A stretch of 10,299 nt of DNA from an uncultured Ruminococcus sp. (lineage in GTDB: Bacteria; Bacillota_A; Clostridia; Oscillospirales; Ruminococcaceae), in the NCBI GenBank assembly GCA_937880065.1, contig CALFMA010000171.1:1-10299 (forward strand). Direction: 5' to 3'. Positions 8,269-10,299 of this stretch are shown here, piece by piece (position 1 is the stretch's first letter; each line of letters starts with the position of its first letter). The translations under genes and the position numbers were made by a program. A model generated the notes under the pieces. It saw nothing but the letters and a program-made list of their open reading frames with translations. It searched no databases and was not told where the DNA came from.

Positions 8269-8274
8269 AAGGGG
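8269..8274 (+). promoter_or_regulatory. Ribosome binding site that decides the sigma-factor start
   Basis: AAGGGG lies 7 nt before the ATG at 8282, within a G-rich stretch. The longer frame from the TTG at 8198 would add 28 residues not typical of the family and has no clear ribosome binding site, so 8282 is preferred. Confidence 0.7.
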
Positions 8275-8281
8275 TGGGAAT

Positions 8282-8857
8282 ATGACGGACAAGGAATATC
8301 GGGAATTAAGCGAAAAATCCGAAAAATTGGCACAGAATAAGCTTTATGAAGAATACATAAACTACGTTTACAAAATAGTTTACAATAAACTCAGAAGCTG
8401 TGCTTCAAATGAAGATATTGAAGAATGTGTCAGTGATGTTTTCCTTGCAGTATTTCTTAATTATCACAACAATGAGGGGACAGACGGAGATTTAAAGGGA
8501 TATATCGGCACAATAGCAAGCAGAAAAGCGATAAACAAATATCATTCCCTTATGGCAAAGAGTGGAAGAACAGTTTCATCGGAGGAATATTTTGCGGATA
8601 TTGCCGACAGCAAGAGAATTGAAGAAGAAGCGGAAAAGGAGGAGTTGAGGGATATAATGCTGAGAGTTATAAACAGCCTTGGCGAACCTGATACAACCAT
8701 AGTTTTCCAGAAATTCTACTTTAACAGAAGTTCAAAGGAAATAGCTCAGAAGCTTTCAATGACAGCGGGAGCGGTCAGAGTGCGATGTAAAAGAGCGTTG
8801 GAACGACTTGAAAAGCTGCTTTCCAAAGAGGGTATTACCTTAAAGGAGGGATTCTGA
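8282..8857 (+). CDS. RNA polymerase sigma factor, ECF-like (sigma-70 family)
   Basis: A 191-residue protein with only the two core sigma domains. Region 2 (about 20-90) includes YEEYINYVYKIVYNKL, the acidic DIEECVSDVFLAVF segment that resembles the ECF core-binding helix, and a region 2.4-like GYIGTIASRKAINKYH (73-88) for -10 recognition. A charged linker (about 95-122) follows. Region 4 (about 123-182) ends in a helix-turn-helix, SSKEIAQKLSMTAGAVRVRCKRAL at about 150-172, for -35 recognition. Length and the lack of regions 1 and 3 fit an ECF or ECF-like factor. It would direct RNA polymerase to a small set of promoters when released from its partner. The next gene starts inside its stop codon (TGATG), the usual arrangement for a sigma and anti-sigma pair. 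I cannot assign an ECF group or a target regulon. Confidence 0.88.
   Translation: MTDKEYRELSEKSEKLAQNKLYEEYINYVYKIVYNKLRSCASNEDIEECVSDVFLAVFLNYHNNEGTDGDLKGYIGTIASRKAINKYHSLMAKSGRTVSSEEYFADIADSKRIEEEAEKEELRDIMLRVINSLGEPDTTIVFQKFYFNRSSKEIAQKLSMTAGAVRVRCKRALERLEKLLSKEGITLKEGF
8842..8850 (+). promoter_or_regulatory. Ribosome binding site of the downstream membrane protein
   Basis: AAAGGAGGG at the end of the sigma gene lies 6 nt before the ATG at 8857. It is an almost perfect Shine-Dalgarno embedded in coding sequence, which supports both the start and coupled translation. Confidence 0.85.
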
Positions 8858-10299
8858 TGAAAGATAATAAGACAATAGGTTTTGACATACTGGACAATGC
8901 AGGACTTGACAAGATTGACCAAATCGGGACGGACACGGATATGCTTGACGAAAAGACAAAAAAGAGAATTTTAGAAATGACACGCAAGAGATTTAATGAC
9001 GCAATTAAGGGTGAGGATAAGATGACATTTAATAATGACATAAACGAAAGTACAGAAATTGTTGAAAATGTAGAGGTTTACAAAAGAAGTAAAATAAGCA
9101 AAATTATGACAAGAGTCATAAATACTGCGGCAGTTGCAGGAATTGCAGCCGGCTCTGTATTTCTTGTAAAGAATATCAACAGAGATAATAAGCCTGTTGA
9201 ACCTGATTTACCTGCTGTAAGCAGTACTGAGGACGGGGAATTAACAGCGGAAGAAAAAGCTCGCAATCAGCGAATTGAGGAATATATTCAGGAATTATAT
9301 TATGCAGAGTATTCACCTTTGGACGAAAATGAATATTATGAGGCATTGAAAATAGAATACGCTTATCTTGACCTTAATAATGATTCAACAGATGAATTAT
9401 TTATCTATCATTTCAATTCATTGGAGCCTGATTATGAATCTACAGAAATAAGCTGTTTTGACGGAACAAAGTATGTGCCTGTTACTGATTTGTACGGTGC
9501 AATCAATGAGTATAAGTTTGATTTGAAAAATTGCAAGTTATATTCATTTATGGAAACTGAAGATAACAAATCTATGCTTATTACATCCACATGGGCAGAT
9601 TCTGAACTTAAAAATAATTCCTCCGATTATTTCAAAATACAGGACAAATATTCCTATGAAACAGTATCTTCCGAATTCGTTTATAAACATAATGATTCCG
9701 AATGCACAAAGGAAGAATACGACAAGGCAATGGCAGAATATGAAAACTGCGTTGGTGCAGAACTGAAATTTTCTCCATATGATGTGAAGAAAGCAGCAAA
9801 ACAGCCGACAGCAAATTTATCAAATGAAGCAGCAGCTAATCAGCGAATTGAGGAATATATTCAGGAAATATATAATCAGTTTGGAATGTCTGACGAAGAT
9901 AGATTTTATGACTGCCTGAAAATAGATTACGCTTATCTTGATATTAACAACGATTCAGTAGATGAATTGTTTATCCGTTATGATTTTCTTGAAGCAGCAG
10001 CTGATGCTAAAGGTATAGGCTTAAACTATTTTGACGGAACAAAATATGTGCATTCTTATAACGTAAGCGAAACATTTAAAATTGATCTGAACAATCGTAA
10101 GTTGTATGATTTAGCCGAAAGTCACGAGGGTGAAAGATGGCTTGATATAAACACATGGAAAAATGTTGAGTTTTCAGCTGATTCTGATTTCTTCACATTA
10201 CAGGATAATTACTTTGAAATTATTGATAGCTTTGCTGAAAATACCTACACTCATAATAACGAACCCTGCACAAAGGAAGAATACGACAAGGCAATAGCA
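8857..10299 (+). CDS. Probable membrane-bound anti-sigma factor or sensor with tandem extracellular repeats (3' end outside window)
   Basis: The frame stays open for 481 codons to the window edge, so the C-terminus is missing. Residues 1-86 are cytoplasmic and charged, with DILDNAGLDKIDQIG and MLDEKTKKRILEMTRKRF, resembling the short head of Clostridial sigma-associated proteins. There is no cysteine there, so it is not a zinc-type anti-sigma domain. A Lys/Arg-rich stretch (76-86) precedes one membrane span (about 87-104), giving an inside-to-outside topology. The outside part holds a linker rich in Pro, Glu and Asp (108-135) and two copies of a domain, 137-296 and 328-481. Each copy begins NQRIEEYIQE, has a YAYLD[LI]NNDSxDELFI motif and FDGTKYV, and ends CTKEEYDKA. 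The motif resembles the DxDGDGxxEL motifs of Gram-positive surface proteins. The anti-sigma role is inferred from the one-base overlap with the sigma gene and the topology; the ligand is unknown. Confidence 0.72.
   Translation, partial: MKDNKTIGFDILDNAGLDKIDQIGTDTDMLDEKTKKRILEMTRKRFNDAIKGEDKMTFNNDINESTEIVENVEVYKRSKISKIMTRVINTAAVAGIAAGSVFLVKNINRDNKPVEPDLPAVSSTEDGELTAEEKARNQRIEEYIQELYYAEYSPLDENEYYEALKIEYAYLDLNNDSTDELFIYHFNSLEPDYESTEISCFDGTKYVPVTDLYGAINEYKFDLKNCKLYSFMETEDNKSMLITSTWADSELKNNSSDYFKIQDKYSYETVSSEFVYKHNDSECTKEEYDKAMAEYENCVGAELKFSPYDVKKAAKQPTANLSNEAAANQRIEEYIQEIYNQFGMSDEDRFYDCLKIDYAYLDINNDSVDELFIRYDFLEAAADAKGIGLNYFDGTKYVHSYNVSETFKIDLNNRKLYDLAESHEGERWLDINTWKNVEFSADSDFFTLQDNYFEIIDSFAENTYTHNNEPCTKEEYDKAIA
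9265..9735 (+). repeat. Intragenic tandem repeat, copy 1 (residues 137-293 of the membrane protein)
   Basis: First copy of a coding repeat. Its left end (9265-9294) is identical at all 30 bases to 9838-9867 and its right end (9703-9731) is identical at all 29 bases to 10267-10295. The middle has drifted, keeping mainly the YAYLD...DELFI block (about 168-183) and FDGTKYV. It has cysteines at 200, 226 and 283. Confidence 0.85.
9838..10299 (+). repeat. Intragenic tandem repeat, copy 2 (residues 328-481, reaches the window edge)
   Basis: Second copy, offset 573 nt from the first at its left end and 564 nt at its right end, so it is a net 9 nt shorter. It keeps NQRIEEYIQE, YAYLDINNDSVDELFI, FDGTKYV and CTKEEYDKA. 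A linker of about 30 residues rich in Ala and Lys separates it from copy 1. Further copies may lie beyond the window. Confidence 0.8.

Larger units (their letters stand above)
7947..8281. other. Divergent intergenic region between glnN and the sigma-factor gene
   Basis: This 335-nt stretch has no convincing gene. It holds the glnN leader with a 16-bp palindrome and a 6-bp inverted repeat, the two outward-facing promoters (-35 boxes 73 nt apart), a 12-bp palindrome between them, and a leader of about 100 nt before the sigma gene. CAATATTC occurs twice as a direct repeat (8069-8076, overlapping the glnN -35 box, and 8109-8116), 40 nt apart. No known riboswitch or T-box pattern was recognised. 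Confidence 0.7.

Noticed and set aside
8198..8281. TTG start extending the sigma factor by 28 residues
   Set aside because: There is no Shine-Dalgarno, the start is close to the predicted transcription start, and the extra residues are unlike sigma region 1; the ATG at 8282 is well supported.
9078..9266. Minus-strand frames within the repeat-containing membrane protein
   Set aside because: Their hydrophobic translation is the antisense of the membrane span and linker; the plus-strand frame is open for 481 codons with a strong ribosome binding site and repeated protein motifs.

Overview
The window looks like chromosomal DNA of a low-GC Gram-positive anaerobe of the Clostridia, most likely a Ruminococcus or close Oscillospiraceae relative. 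This is an inference from the moderately AT-rich composition, the Firmicutes-type gene order gdpP-rplI-dnaB, Firmicutes-style TilS and FtsH proteins, a type III glutamine synthetase (GlnN), and a sigma factor paired with a membrane protein. No rRNA, tRNA, CRISPR array, insertion sequence or phage gene was seen.

Positions 1-5813 (+ strand) are a tightly packed housekeeping block: the 3' part of gdpP (c-di-AMP phosphodiesterase), rplI (ribosomal protein L9), dnaB (replicative helicase), tilS (tRNA-Ile lysidine synthetase) and ftsH (membrane AAA+ protease). The spacings are 28 nt, -1 nt, 4 nt and 2 nt, which suggests one transcript with translational coupling. It ends at a strong hairpin terminator at 5818-5854. 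That hairpin lies between two convergent genes and can also serve glnN arriving from the right.

Positions 5856-7946 (- strand) encode glnN, a 696-residue type III glutamine synthetase. It has a well-formed promoter and a leader of about 90 nt that contains a perfect 16-bp palindrome and a second inverted repeat.

Positions 7947-8281 are a divergent intergenic region with two near-consensus vegetative promoters facing outwards: one for glnN (-) and one for the sigma-factor operon (+).

Positions 8282-10299 (+) hold a two-gene regulatory unit. An ECF-like sigma factor overlaps by one base (TGATG) a large open reading frame that runs off the window. The second protein has a cysteine-free cytoplasmic head, one membrane span and an extracellular part built from two tandem copies of a domain of about 160 residues with an Asp/Asn-rich acidic motif. 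It is a plausible anti-sigma factor and envelope sensor, and is the least ordinary item here. The rest is conserved core metabolism and information processing.
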